Positions 9,550 through 18,137 of a stretch of 27,347 bases of DNA are shown in pieces. The DNA comes from Candidatus Cloacimonadota bacterium (GTDB taxonomy: Bacteria > Cloacimonadota > Cloacimonadia > Cloacimonadales > WRIO01), in NCBI GenBank assembly GCA_023230175.1, contig JALNXV010000006.1, positions 1-27,347 of the forward strand, given 5' to 3'. Positions within the stretch are counted from its first letter, which is position 1; each line of letters opens with the position of its first letter. The position numbers were made by a program, and so were the translations under genes. Under the pieces are notes generated by a model that did not search any database, was not told the DNA's origin, and was given only the letters and a program-made list of their open reading frames with translations.

Positions 9550-9608
9550 AAGTCTCTCATAATTTAATTCCTAAATCTATTACTTAATCAATAAATTTTG
9601 AGAGACTT
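9550..9608. repeat. Inverted repeat between gcvH and gmk
   Basis: AAGTCTCTCA (9550-9559) is exactly complementary to TGAGAGACTT (9599-9608). The pairing extends inward to about 17 positions with one mismatch, leaving a loop of about 25 nt. The hairpin occupies most of the 83-nt gap and ends 15 nt before the gmk start. It could be the gcvH transcript end or a structure in the gmk leader. Confidence 0.5.
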
Positions 9609-9623
9609 ATCATTTAAAGAATT

Positions 9624-10250
9624 ATGAAAAAAAATGGTTTTTTAATTACTTTAGCTTCACCTTCAGGTGGTGGTAAATCCACTATTTGTAAGCAGTTAAT
9701 GAATAAAGTAAATAATTTAAAATATTCAATTTCTTGGACAACAAGAGCGATTCGTGTCAATGAAGAAGATGGGAAAGATTATTTTTTCACAAGTATTGAA
9801 GACTTTAAAGAAAAACAAAAAAAGAATTTTTTCCTCGAAAGTGCAAATGTTCATGATAATTGGTATGGAACTTCTTATGAATTCATTGATAATTGTTTGA
9901 AAAACGAAGAGATACTTTTATTAGATATTGATGTACAAGGTGTTGAACAAATCAGAAAACAGAGTTATAATATTGTAAGTATTTTTATTTTACCACCAAC
10001 AGAATCAGAGCTTAGAGAAAGACTTATAAATCGAAAAACTGATTCTAAAGAAACCATTAAAAAAAGATTATCAAATGCTAAAACCGAAATTAAATACTTA
10101 CCTAAATATGATTACTTAGTCATAAACGACACTATAGAAAATGCTGTAAATAACATCATTTCAATTATAAATGCAGAAAAATTAAAAGTGGAAAGATATA
10201 TAGAACCAATAAAATCATTTTATAATCAAAGGAGTAATAATGAGTATTAA
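9624..10250 (+). CDS. gmk: Guanylate kinase
   Basis: This 208-residue enzyme phosphorylates GMP to GDP with ATP. The P-loop reads SPSGGGKST with K18. The GMP-binding segment has SISWTTRAIRVNEEDGKDYFF, where the S-x-T-T-R-x2-R pattern and the following D-Y-F-F are diagnostic. Next comes NWYGTSYEFI, then LLLDIDVQGVEQIR (the DxDxQG motif), and a LID-type RLINRKTDSKETIKKRL. Length is normal. The 3' end overlaps the next gene by 11 nt. The order gmk then an omega-like gene is widespread in bacteria. The ribosome site is weak, and a hairpin sits just upstream. Confidence 0.96.
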   Translation: MKKNGFLITLASPSGGGKSTICKQLMNKVNNLKYSISWTTRAIRVNEEDGKDYFFTSIEDFKEKQKKNFFLESANVHDNWYGTSYEFIDNCLKNEEILLLDIDVQGVEQIRKQSYNIVSIFILPPTESELRERLINRKTDSKETIKKRLSNAKTEIKYLPKYDYLVINDTIENAVNNIISIINAEKLKVERYIEPIKSFYNQRSNNEY

Positions 10251-10581
10251 AAATGAAAAAGTTGTCGATAACTTTTTAGAAAACCATAATATGGATTTTT
10301 TATTTAGTATTTTAGCAAAACATGAAGCAGAAAGACTTGCGGACCTTCCCGAAGGTATCAAAAAAAAATTTGAAGAGAAAATCACAACCTTAGCTTTAAA
10401 ACATATAGCTATGAACGAAGTACCTGATTACATTGTTGAACAATTTGAACAAGAATTATCTGAAAATAGAAATGATGAAGACTTTGAATATGAAGAAGAA
10501 TACGAAAACGATATGAGTAAATATACTGATGACCTTGAAAGCTATGACGATGATGATGACGAGAATTTTGAAGACGAATAA
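10240..10581 (+). CDS. rpoZ: Probable RNA polymerase omega subunit, divergent, with acidic tail
   Basis: This 113-residue protein follows gmk with an 11-nt overlap and an AAGGAG ribosome site. The middle pattern AKHEAERLAD, then LALKHIAMNEV after a loop, parallels the omega motifs A-x-R-A-R-Q-L and V-A-L-R-E-I-x-E-G. Omega assists assembly of the beta' subunit. Identity to classical omega is low, so the call rests on both pattern and gene order. The last 40 residues are extremely acidic (runs of D and E ending DDDDDENFEDE), longer than in most omegas. An unrelated small acidic protein is the alternative. Confidence 0.6.
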   Translation: MSIKNEKVVDNFLENHNMDFLFSILAKHEAERLADLPEGIKKKFEEKITTLALKHIAMNEVPDYIVEQFEQELSENRNDEDFEYEEEYENDMSKYTDDLESYDDDDDENFEDE

Positions 10582-10614
10582 TAATTCATAATCAAAATCG
10601 AAAATATTTTTTAA

Positions 10615-11361
10615 ATGGCCTTAAGAGCATTCAAACAATATATTGAATCATATTTAATTTCAGGAATTTCTGATATTTTTACAGAGTCTGATACTTTTAA
10701 TCTAAACATTAAAATTGATAAAAAAAATAATATCATAAATGATTCAGACTTACCAATTTTTAAATGTGCTGAAACTGAAATAATTAGCAAAATCGACAAT
10801 GATATTATTGATTTAAATCTATTAAAACGAAAATATGCCGACTGTAAAAATTGTGAATACCATACAAATAGAATTAAATTTGTTTATGGTGAAGGACCTC
10901 AAAAAGCAGATGTTTTTATCATCGGCAATCCTCCAAATGCTGATGAAAACATTACCGGTAGACCATTTTGCGGGAAAGAAGGAGTTCTTTTAAATAATAT
11001 GCTAAAAGCTATTAATCTTTCTCGAAATGATGTTTATATAACAAATATTTGCAAGTGTAAAGCTAATAACAATCAAGATTACACTCAGATAAAAAATTGC
11101 TTAAGCTACCTTAACCAACAAATAAAAATCGTTTCACCAAAAATAATATTAATTTTTGGTGAAGTTGCAGCACAATCATTTCTAAATAACCATCAAAATA
11201 TGAATCTTCTACGACAAAATAACCCATATAAATTTAATAATGTGCCGGTTTTTGTTACTTATGGAACAACTAAACTAAATAATAATATAAGCCTAAAAAA
11301 ATTAACATGGATTGATTTACAGAATTTTAGAGACACATATCACAATTTAATAAAAGAGTAA
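10615..11361 (+). CDS. Family-4-type uracil-DNA glycosylase with altered catalytic motifs
   Basis: This 248-residue protein shows the fold and iron-sulphur ligands of family 4 uracil-DNA glycosylases. C77-x2-C80, C148 in NICKC and C162 in KNCLSYL sit where the four 4Fe-4S cysteines are expected. FVYGEGPQKADVFIIG and TGRPFCGKEGVLL match conserved blocks. However, motif A, normally GEAPGxxED, reads GNPPNADEN (104-112), losing the usual Glu and second Gly. The late H-P-S/A motif is replaced by TYGTTKLN (about 215-222). The enzyme may therefore have altered activity or be non-catalytic. About 70 N-terminal residues before the first cysteine are variable. No clear ribosome site precedes the ATG. 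It lies 2 nt ahead of dnaB. Confidence 0.75.
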   Translation: MALRAFKQYIESYLISGISDIFTESDTFNLNIKIDKKNNIINDSDLPIFKCAETEIISKIDNDIIDLNLLKRKYADCKNCEYHTNRIKFVYGEGPQKADVFIIGNPPNADENITGRPFCGKEGVLLNNMLKAINLSRNDVYITNICKCKANNNQDYTQIKNCLSYLNQQIKIVSPKIILIFGEVAAQSFLNNHQNMNLLRQNNPYKFNNVPVFVTYGTTKLNNNISLKKLTWIDLQNFRDTYHNLIKE

Positions 11362-11363
11362 AA

Positions 11364-12704
11364 ATGCAAGAATCCTTAGAACGTACCCTGCCAAGTGATG
11401 TAAATGCCGAAACAGCTGTATTATCAGCTATGATGATTGATAATTATTCTGTAGCAAAAGGCATAGAAATCGTACAAGAACATCACTTTTACAAAACAGC
11501 TCATCGAATAATTTTCCGTTGTATCACAGATTTATTTAATGATAATATTGAAGTAGATATTATTACTATAACCAATAGATTAGAAGACACCGGTCAGCTC
11601 GAAAAAATTGGAGGTAGAGCTTATATAAATGAACTTTCAGACATTGTATTAAGCTCAGCAAATATTGAATTTCACGCTAATATTGTTCTTGAAAAAGCCT
11701 TATTACGTGAACTAATTAATGCTTCAAATCTTATCGTCAAAAAATGCTATAATCCGGAAAATCCTGCAGAATATATTGTTGATTGGGCAGAACAATTAAT
11801 CTTTAAAATTTCAGATATGCCTAATAAAAAAACATTTATGAAAATTAGTGATTTAGTTCCTTCAACATTAGAGCATATAGAAGAAATTGCGAAAACCAAA
11901 ACAAGTGTCTTAGGAGTACCATCCGGTTTCACAGATTTAGATAAAAAAATTGGTGGCTTAAGGCCCGGTCAATTAGTTATATTAGCAGCAAGACCGGCAA
12001 TGGGTAAAACATCCTTTGCCTTAAATATTGCTTTTAATGCAGCAATGTTTCATGATATGAAGATTGCAATTTTCACGCTTGAAATGGCAAATGAGGAGTT
12101 ATTACTCAGATTACTCAGTAGTTCAGCTGAAATCCCTATGGAAACCTTATTAAAAGGTTATGGGATGGATCAAGAAAAGATTGTTAGAATTACTCAATAT
12201 GCTGATATACTTTCTCAAAAAGAGATATACATTGATGATAATGGAGCAAATACTGTTATGGATATCAGGGCTAAAACAAGAAGATTAAAAGCAGAAATTA
12301 AAGGATTAGACCTAATCATAATTGACTATTTACAATTAATGACATCAAAAAGACCGGGAGAAAATAGACAACAAGAAATTTCTGAAATATCAAGAAGTTT
12401 AAAGATACTAGCAAAAGAATTAGAAGTTCCGGTTATCGCATTATCACAATTAAATAGAGGGCTTGAATCAAGAGATGATAAACGACCTAAACTTTCTGAT
12501 CTTAGAGAATCAGGAGCCATAGAACAAGATGCTGATATAGTAATGTTTTTATACAGAGATGACTATTACAATAAAGACACTACTATACCGGGAATCACAG
12601 AAGTTATTATTGGTAAAAATCGTCATGGTAGTGTTGGAGCTATTGAGTTAAAATTTGTTAGCGAATTTACTCAATTTAAAAACAAAGAGAATGAAAATTT
12701 TTAA
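11364..12704 (+). CDS. dnaB: Replicative DNA helicase DnaB
   Basis: This 446-residue hexameric 5'-3' helicase unwinds the replication fork. The N-terminal primase-interacting domain starts LPSDVNAETAVLSAMMID. The RecA-like domain has PSGFTDLDKKIGGLRPGQL, Walker A AARPAMGKTS with K215, Walker B LIIIDYLQLM, and the C-terminal motifs ALSQLNRGLESR and LRESGAIEQDADIVMFLYR. Length is typical and no intein is present. The gene follows the glycosylase by 2 nt, and its 3' end overlaps the probable MlaE start by 14 nt. Confidence 0.97.
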   Translation: MQESLERTLPSDVNAETAVLSAMMIDNYSVAKGIEIVQEHHFYKTAHRIIFRCITDLFNDNIEVDIITITNRLEDTGQLEKIGGRAYINELSDIVLSSANIEFHANIVLEKALLRELINASNLIVKKCYNPENPAEYIVDWAEQLIFKISDMPNKKTFMKISDLVPSTLEHIEEIAKTKTSVLGVPSGFTDLDKKIGGLRPGQLVILAARPAMGKTSFALNIAFNAAMFHDMKIAIFTLEMANEELLLRLLSSSAEIPMETLLKGYGMDQEKIVRITQYADILSQKEIYIDDNGANTVMDIRAKTRRLKAEIKGLDLIIIDYLQLMTSKRPGENRQQEISEISRSLKILAKELEVPVIALSQLNRGLESRDDKRPKLSDLRESGAIEQDADIVMFLYRDDYYNKDTTIPGITEVIIGKNRHGSVGAIELKFVSEFTQFKNKENENF

Positions 12705-13446
12705 CATCTTAAAAATAATCGGTGAATATTCAATATTTACCTCAAAAACCCTAAAAACTTTAAATTTTATAAATAAAAGAAAATATATTTTTATTAATCA
12801 ATTAAAAAAAATCGGGTATGACTCGATATTATTAATAGTAGTTACTTCTGCCTTTACCGGTTTAGTTTCAGCACTACAAGCCTCATATCAAACAAAAGGT
12901 TACATACCTACGAATCTAATTAGTGTAATGATCGCTAAATCTTCAATGATAGAACTTTCTCCGGTGTTAACTGCATTGGTATTAGCGGGCAAAGTCGGAG
13001 CAACAATCTCTGCTGAAATAGGTTCTATGAAGGTTTCAGAGCAAATAGATGCTCTAAAATCGATGGCAATAGATCCCTATGAGTATTTATATATGCCAAA
13101 GCTTTTAGCAAGTATTGTTATGCTACCAACCTTAACTTTAATTTCAATGTTTATTTCAATAATCTCAGCTTTTATTTTTTCTAAACAAGTTTTTCATATA
13201 ACAGCATATACATTTTTTATGAATATCAAAGTATTTTTTGAACCTATGGATTTGTGGGTAGGTTTAATCAAGGCTTTATGTTTCGGATTTATAATAACAA
13301 GTATCGCAAATTACTCAGGTTCAATCAGTAAAAACGGTGCAGAAGGTGTCGGTATATCAACAACAAATACAGTTGTTTACAGCTCAATTGGCATATTAAT
13401 GACAGATTTTTTAATAGCACATTTAATATTTGGAGGATTAGTATAA
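12691..13446 (+). CDS. mlaE: MlaE-family ABC transporter permease
   Basis: This 251-residue inner-membrane protein resembles the MlaE/YrbE permeases of phospholipid transport systems. It shows the conserved TGLVSALQASYQ block, ELSPVLTALVLAGKVGATISAEIGSMKVSEQIDAL, and DPYEYLYMPKLLA, followed by several hydrophobic spans. The ATG at 12691 is chosen because AAAGAGA lies just upstream and it gives a normal N-terminus; an upstream TTG at 12655 would run deeper into dnaB. The gene overlaps dnaB by 14 nt, and its TAA shares one base with the next ATG. The usual partners MlaF (ATPase) and MlaD (MCE) are not adjacent. They must be encoded elsewhere if this permease is functional. Confidence 0.88.
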   Translation: MKIFNILKIIGEYSIFTSKTLKTLNFINKRKYIFINQLKKIGYDSILLIVVTSAFTGLVSALQASYQTKGYIPTNLISVMIAKSSMIELSPVLTALVLAGKVGATISAEIGSMKVSEQIDALKSMAIDPYEYLYMPKLLASIVMLPTLTLISMFISIISAFIFSKQVFHITAYTFFMNIKVFFEPMDLWVGLIKALCFGFIITSIANYSGSISKNGAEGVGISTTNTVVYSSIGILMTDFLIAHLIFGGLV

Positions 13447-14507
13447 TGAAAAGTACAAAAAGCTTAATTTTAATTTCACTTTTGATTGTGATAGTCTTAA
13501 TTCTTTCTGCATGCAAAAATTCATCTAATGAATCAGTTAATGATGATATTGCTACAGATAAGTTAATAATTTATTGTTTTGACAGTTTTGCATCATGGGG
13601 ATTAGGACCAAGTGTAATCCCGGAATTTGAAAGATTATATGATTGTAAAGTAATTTTAGAAAGTACCGGAAGTGGAGGGACTATTCTGAATAGAGTATTA
13701 CTTGAACAAGATAACCCTAAAGCTGATATAGCTTTAGGTATGAATAATTCTCACCTTTTCAAGGCATTGTCTGAAGATGTTTTTATTAGTTACAAACCAA
13801 CGAATTTATCAAATATTAGTGATGATGATTTACTTCTTGACAAATCATACAAACTTATCCCTTATGAATATAGTTATTATGCTTTTGTATATGATAGTGA
13901 AGTTATTTCTAATCCTCCAAAAACTTTTGGTGAAATGCATAGTTCGACATGGAAAGATAAACTTATTTTCATAGATCCTAGGACATCTTCTCCCGGATAT
14001 GGATTATTAATATGGACATTATCAATATATGGAGAAAGAGGATTTGATCAATTTTGGGATAGCTTAAAAAACAACATATTAATTAGTCCGTCAAGCTGGA
14101 ATGAAGCTTATAGTGCATTCCTCGCCGGAGAAGCACCTATCGTATTAAGTTATGCTACAAGCCCTGCATATCATATTGAAAATGAGAATATTACAAAATA
14201 TAAAGCTTTTATACCGGAAGAAGGTGGATTTAGAGAAATAGGCTTTGCCGGTATTATCAAGGGTTCAAAAAATATGTATCTTGCTAAAAAATTTATTGAA
14301 TATATGTTAACCGAAGATTTTCAAAAACATATACCTGAAAAACAATGGACTATGCCTGTAATAAATAATATTGAACTTCCTGAAAGCTATGCAAACCTTC
14401 CGGTTCCAACAAAAGATTTATCTGCTGAAGCATTTAAACATAAAAATTTCTTTTCAGATAAATGGTTAGATAAATGGACAAAAATAATGACTTCAAGGAA
14501 AAAATGA
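13446..14507 (+). CDS. thiB: Thiamine-type ABC transporter substrate-binding lipoprotein (ThiB/TbpA-like)
   Basis: This 353-residue protein has a hydrophobic signal peptide ending in a lipobox, LSAC, with C23 as the lipidated residue. The mature part matches the TbpA/ThiB periplasmic thiamine-binding pattern: IIYCFDSFASWGLGPSV, ADIALGMNNS, LIPYEYSYYAFVYDSEV, DPRTSSPGYGLLIWTLSIYG, SSWNEAYSAFLAGEAPIVLSYATSPAYH, and a C-terminal IPEKQWTMPV. It would capture thiamine or a phosphate ester for an ABC importer. No thiP permease or thiQ ATPase adjoins it; instead it follows mlaE with a one-base stop/start overlap and shares an ATGA overlap with trmL. A related ligand such as another pyrimidine or quaternary amine is possible. 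Confidence 0.85.
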   Translation: MKSTKSLILISLLIVIVLILSACKNSSNESVNDDIATDKLIIYCFDSFASWGLGPSVIPEFERLYDCKVILESTGSGGTILNRVLLEQDNPKADIALGMNNSHLFKALSEDVFISYKPTNLSNISDDDLLLDKSYKLIPYEYSYYAFVYDSEVISNPPKTFGEMHSSTWKDKLIFIDPRTSSPGYGLLIWTLSIYGERGFDQFWDSLKNNILISPSSWNEAYSAFLAGEAPIVLSYATSPAYHIENENITKYKAFIPEEGGFREIGFAGIIKGSKNMYLAKKFIEYMLTEDFQKHIPEKQWTMPVINNIELPESYANLPVPTKDLSAEAFKHKNFFSDKWLDKWTKIMTSRKK

Positions 14508-14968
14508 CCTTTAAAATAGTATTGTACCAACCGGAAATACCAATTAATACAGGAAACATTGGTAGATTATGCTTAGGAGCAAATGCCGAATTACACATTA
14601 TTAAGCCCATGAGATTCTTTATAAATGACAAATACTTAAAACGAGCAGGTATGGATTATTGGGATAAAGTACAGCTTTTTATTCACGATGATTTTGATAC
14701 ATTTTTGAAATCATTAAACAATAATAGAATCTTCTTTTGTACAACAAAAAGTACAAACTCATATCATATAAATCAATACAAAATCGGTGATGTTTTTGTT
14801 TTTGGTCCGGAATCTAGAGGTTTACCGGAAGATATGCTTAATAAATACAAAAATGATTTGATTACAATACCAATGCATAAAGAAATCAGATCTATAAACT
14901 TATGCAATTCAGTTTCAATTATCCTTTATGAAGCATTAAGGCAACAAAATTTCTCTTTTTTAGTATAA
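14504..14968 (+). CDS. trmL: tRNA (cytidine/uridine-2'-O-)-methyltransferase TrmL (SPOUT)
   Basis: This 154-residue SPOUT methyltransferase uses S-adenosylmethionine to 2'-O-methylate the wobble nucleotide of tRNA-Leu isoacceptors. The N-terminus KIVLYQPEIPINTGNIGRLC is diagnostic. The knot motifs are FGPESRGLP (100-108) and IPMHKEIRSINLCNSVSII, which keeps the R-S-x-N-L-x-N-S signature. The start is ATG 14504, overlapping the thiB stop by 4 nt with AAGGAA 4 nt upstream. An upstream ATG at 14474 lies inside thiB and would add residues absent from the family. Length equals that of typical TrmL. Confidence 0.93.
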   Translation: MTFKIVLYQPEIPINTGNIGRLCLGANAELHIIKPMRFFINDKYLKRAGMDYWDKVQLFIHDDFDTFLKSLNNNRIFFCTTKSTNSYHINQYKIGDVFVFGPESRGLPEDMLNKYKNDLITIPMHKEIRSINLCNSVSIILYEALRQQNFSFLV

Positions 14969-15002
14969 TACCAAAATTTAATTCTATAATATAGGAGGTT
15001 TT

Positions 15003-16709
15003 ATGATTAAAATTGATATTAAACTCAATAAAACAATAATAAAAAAAATGACATATTCCGGTGAAAAATCGATATGTGAAATAACAAAAGATATAAATGC
15101 AATAGAAAACTCCATTGTAACATATAAACTCAATAACCAGTTTATTCACGGCAAAACAATTATTGACACAGATGCAGTACTTGAAGCTATTCAATTAAAT
15201 AATTCTCAAGGAATAAGAATCTATCAAGATTTCATAATTTTCTTGATGAACTTAGCTGTCTATAATCTTTTTAAAGATCGGGTAAATATTATGATTGAAC
15301 ACTCAATTGCTGATGGCGTCTATTGTGAATTTATCGGTGATAGTAATATTATATCTGAAAAAAATCTTGAACAAATACATAATGAAATGATTTCTTTAAT
15401 AGAACAAAGAATCCCCATCGAAAAAATTACAGTTCCAATTGATAAAGCATATTCTATTTTTGAAAAGCAAAAAAGATACGACTTGATTAGGAATTTAAAT
15501 TTTTGGAATAAACGTACTATTGAAATTTATAAAGTAACACTTGATAATAAATCAAACACAAACAACCATAATCATAAAACAACCTATTATGATTACTATC
15601 CTAGGCCATTGGCACCTCATACGGGTTGTCTCAAATTATTTGATTTTATCTCTTTAAAGCCAGGCTTTGTTTTAAGATTTCCAACTGTTCAAAAAATAGA
15701 ACTAAATAGTGTTTTTGAACTGCCGAAAATGCTATTTCTACAACATCAAGAACATGATAAGTGGTTAAAAATACTAGATGTTCAAACGGTAGGTGATCTC
15801 AACAAATTAATCAGTTTAAATAAAATTACACAATTTATATTAACAGAAGAAGCATTACATGAAAAAAAATTAGCTAATCTAGCAGATAGTATATTTTTAA
15901 ATAAAAATGCGAAATTTGTTTTGATTGCGGGTCCTTCATCATCAGGGAAAACTACCTTTGCTAAAAGATTATCGGTTCAATTAAAAGTTAATGGTTTAAA
16001 TCCTTATGTCATCGGTTTAGATGATTATTTTTTGCCAAGAAGCCAAACTCCACGCTTAGAGAATGGGGAATTTGATTTTGAAAGTATCAATTCTTTAGAT
16101 ATAGAATTAATTAATAATGATTTAAATAAACTACTAAATAAGGAAGAGGTTACTTTACCAAGATATAATTTTATTACAGGTGAAAGAGAATCATCAGCAC
16201 ATAAATTAAAGCTTCGAGAAAACGATATTCTTATTATTGAAGGAATTCATGGACTAAACGACTACCTTACAGAATCAATCCCACAAGAGAATAAAATTAA
16301 AATATATATTAGTGCTCTTAATCAATTAAACTTAGACTACCATAACAGAATACCAACCACAGAATGCAGAAAAATTAGACGAATAGCTCGTGATGCACAA
16401 TATCGAGGATATTCTGCTGAAGAAACTCTAACAAGATGGATTTCTGTTAGGGATGGTGAAGATAAAAATATCTTTCCTTTTCAAGAAAATGCTGATTTTA
16501 TGTTTAATAGTAGCTTAACCTATGAACTTGCTGTCTTAAGAAAACATGTTATGCCTCTCCTAAGATCTATTAACTATATTTCACCGGTATATAATGAAGC
16601 TCAAGATTTAATTGCATTATTTGAACATTTTCTTGATATTAAAGATGAACTCGTCCCTAATAACTCACTTTTGAGAGAGTTCACATCTAACAGTATATTT
16701 AGTTATTAA
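15003..16709 (+). CDS. Nucleoside/uridine kinase fused to ThrRS-like TGS and second-additional domains
   Basis: This 568-residue protein carries a C-terminal uridine-kinase-like P-loop domain with LIAGPSSSGKTTFAKRL (K316) and LDDYFLPRSQTP. Further on are LPRYNFITGER and IIEGIHGLND, followed by RKIRRIARDAQYRG. The N-terminal half resembles the TGS plus second-additional domains of threonyl-tRNA synthetase: a ubiquitin-like start (residues 1-60) followed by IEHSIADGVYCEF, like the synthetase S-x-A-D-G-F-Y-Y-D-F block. Such fusions are known as a distinct nucleoside kinase family in many anaerobes, and their N-terminal role is not established. AGGAGG 5 nt upstream sets the start. It probably phosphorylates a ribonucleoside; the substrate is inferred only from the family. 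Confidence 0.85.
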   Translation: MIKIDIKLNKTIIKKMTYSGEKSICEITKDINAIENSIVTYKLNNQFIHGKTIIDTDAVLEAIQLNNSQGIRIYQDFIIFLMNLAVYNLFKDRVNIMIEHSIADGVYCEFIGDSNIISEKNLEQIHNEMISLIEQRIPIEKITVPIDKAYSIFEKQKRYDLIRNLNFWNKRTIEIYKVTLDNKSNTNNHNHKTTYYDYYPRPLAPHTGCLKLFDFISLKPGFVLRFPTVQKIELNSVFELPKMLFLQHQEHDKWLKILDVQTVGDLNKLISLNKITQFILTEEALHEKKLANLADSIFLNKNAKFVLIAGPSSSGKTTFAKRLSVQLKVNGLNPYVIGLDDYFLPRSQTPRLENGEFDFESINSLDIELINNDLNKLLNKEEVTLPRYNFITGERESSAHKLKLRENDILIIEGIHGLNDYLTESIPQENKIKIYISALNQLNLDYHNRIPTTECRKIRRIARDAQYRGYSAEETLTRWISVRDGEDKNIFPFQENADFMFNSSLTYELAVLRKHVMPLLRSINYISPVYNEAQDLIALFEHFLDIKDELVPNNSLLREFTSNSIFSY

Positions 16710-16717
16710 AAAATTAA

Positions 16718-16746
16718 TTGACTTTTTATTAAATATGTTTTTTAAT
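16718..16746 (+). promoter_or_regulatory. Sigma70-type promoter of the FapA-like gene
   Basis: TTGACT (16718-16723) and TTTAAT (16741-16746) are separated by 17 nt, each with five of six consensus bases. They lie 9 nt after the kinase stop and 34 nt before the fapA-like ATG. Confidence 0.5.
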
Positions 16747-16780
16747 GGCATTGTTAAAAATAAAAATATAGGAATAACTT

Positions 16781-18115
16781 ATGGCTGATGTATATGAAAG
16801 CGATTCAGGGATATTTTCAATAGAAATATCTGATGACAAATTCACTGCTTATCTTACAATTAAAAGCGGAATATTACCCGAAAACAACGAATCATTCATT
16901 AATGAAAATGAGTTAATTGAACTTATTGAAAAAACAAATATTACCTTTGGGTTTGATAATGCACAAAATTACATTGAAAAAAATAATATAAAAAAAGACT
17001 TTGATCAAGCATTCCCATTAGCTATAGGAAAAAAATCTAAAGACCCGGAAATAGAATTTTCACCACTTATTGATATAAAAAATTGTTATAATCCTTCTAT
17101 AGAAAATCAATTTAATCTTTTAAACAACCTTACCAGAATAAAAAAAGACGAGCCTCTTGCCCACCTTTTTATTACAAAAAAAAGTGAATCAGGTATTAAT
17201 ATCTATGGCGAGGAAGTTAACCCTGAAAATTATGAAAATCAATTAATTGATCAATACCTTGGCGAAAATGTCAGTTATTCTCACGAACGTGGTCAAATTA
17301 TTGCTGATAAAGCCGGTTATCCATGGATGGATGATTTATCCATTATACACGTTAAAACTGAATTTTCTATTGATAATAATCTTGATTTAACTTATGATGA
17401 TATGTATTTTTTTGGAAATCTCATTGTAAACGGAGACATTACTGATAAAATAAAACTCCATATTGATGGTGATTTGACTGTTTATGGAGATATAAATGAT
17501 GCTAATTTAACAGTAACCGGTAATATTAGTGTAGAAGGAGATATCATAAATTGTAAAACTTTGGGTATTTTAGCTCATAACAATATAACATTTAATTCGG
17601 CAGAAAATTCAAAAATCATCGCAGGTAATCAAATAAATTTCAAAAAAAACATTCATTTCTGCAAAATTACTGCTGAAAATGGCATATATGGTAACGAAGA
17701 AAATAGCACTATCGTCGGAGGAACTATTTCAAGCGGAGAGCATATTGAGGTTGCAATTATCGGAAATACGGGTGGGATCAGTAGCGAAATTGAAATTTCC
17801 ATCAGTCCATACACTAAAGAATCTATGCTTAATATTTCTAAGAAATTAATGAAATTAAAAGAATTAGAACTTGAAACCTCTGAGGAATATTTTCAATTAA
17901 AAGAAAACCTTAGCAATCTTGAAGAAAAACTGGATGATGAAATCAATCTAATACTTAAAAGCCAAGATAATCTCCCAAAACATATTATGGCTTTCAAGAA
18001 GATATTTCCCGGAACATATATACGTATTTTAAAAAAATCAATGCATATTACTGATGAATTAAACAAAGTTAGTTTCTCTATTATTGATGGAGAATTGCTA
18101 AGTGAATCATATTAA
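16781..18115 (+). CDS. FapA family (DUF342) protein
   Basis: This 444-residue protein matches the DUF342/FapA layout. The N-terminal mixed region contains the FGFDNAQNYIE segment and GINIYGEEVNPEN, comparable to the G-x-x-V/I-x-G-x-x-I/V-x-P block. The middle is a right-handed beta-helix-like run of short repeats (NLIVNGDI, HIDGDLTVYGDI, NLTVTGNISVEGDI; about 205-300). A C-terminal helical coiled coil (about 340-395) follows. No signal peptide is present. Family members have been linked to surface polymer or motility-related functions, but the molecular role is unsettled. AGGAATA precedes the ATG, and the gene appears to have its own promoter. Confidence 0.8.
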   Translation: MADVYESDSGIFSIEISDDKFTAYLTIKSGILPENNESFINENELIELIEKTNITFGFDNAQNYIEKNNIKKDFDQAFPLAIGKKSKDPEIEFSPLIDIKNCYNPSIENQFNLLNNLTRIKKDEPLAHLFITKKSESGINIYGEEVNPENYENQLIDQYLGENVSYSHERGQIIADKAGYPWMDDLSIIHVKTEFSIDNNLDLTYDDMYFFGNLIVNGDITDKIKLHIDGDLTVYGDINDANLTVTGNISVEGDIINCKTLGILAHNNITFNSAENSKIIAGNQINFKKNIHFCKITAENGIYGNEENSTIVGGTISSGEHIEVAIIGNTGGISSEIEISISPYTKESMLNISKKLMKLKELELETSEEYFQLKENLSNLEEKLDDEINLILKSQDNLPKHIMAFKKIFPGTYIRILKKSMHITDELNKVSFSIIDGELLSESY

Positions 18116-18137
18116 TAAATTACAATCTTGATTCAAT

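Noticed and set aside
12655..12690. TTG at 12655 as the mlaE start
   Set aside because: It lies deeper in dnaB and has no ribosome site. ATG 12691 has AAAGAGA upstream and gives a normal N-terminus.
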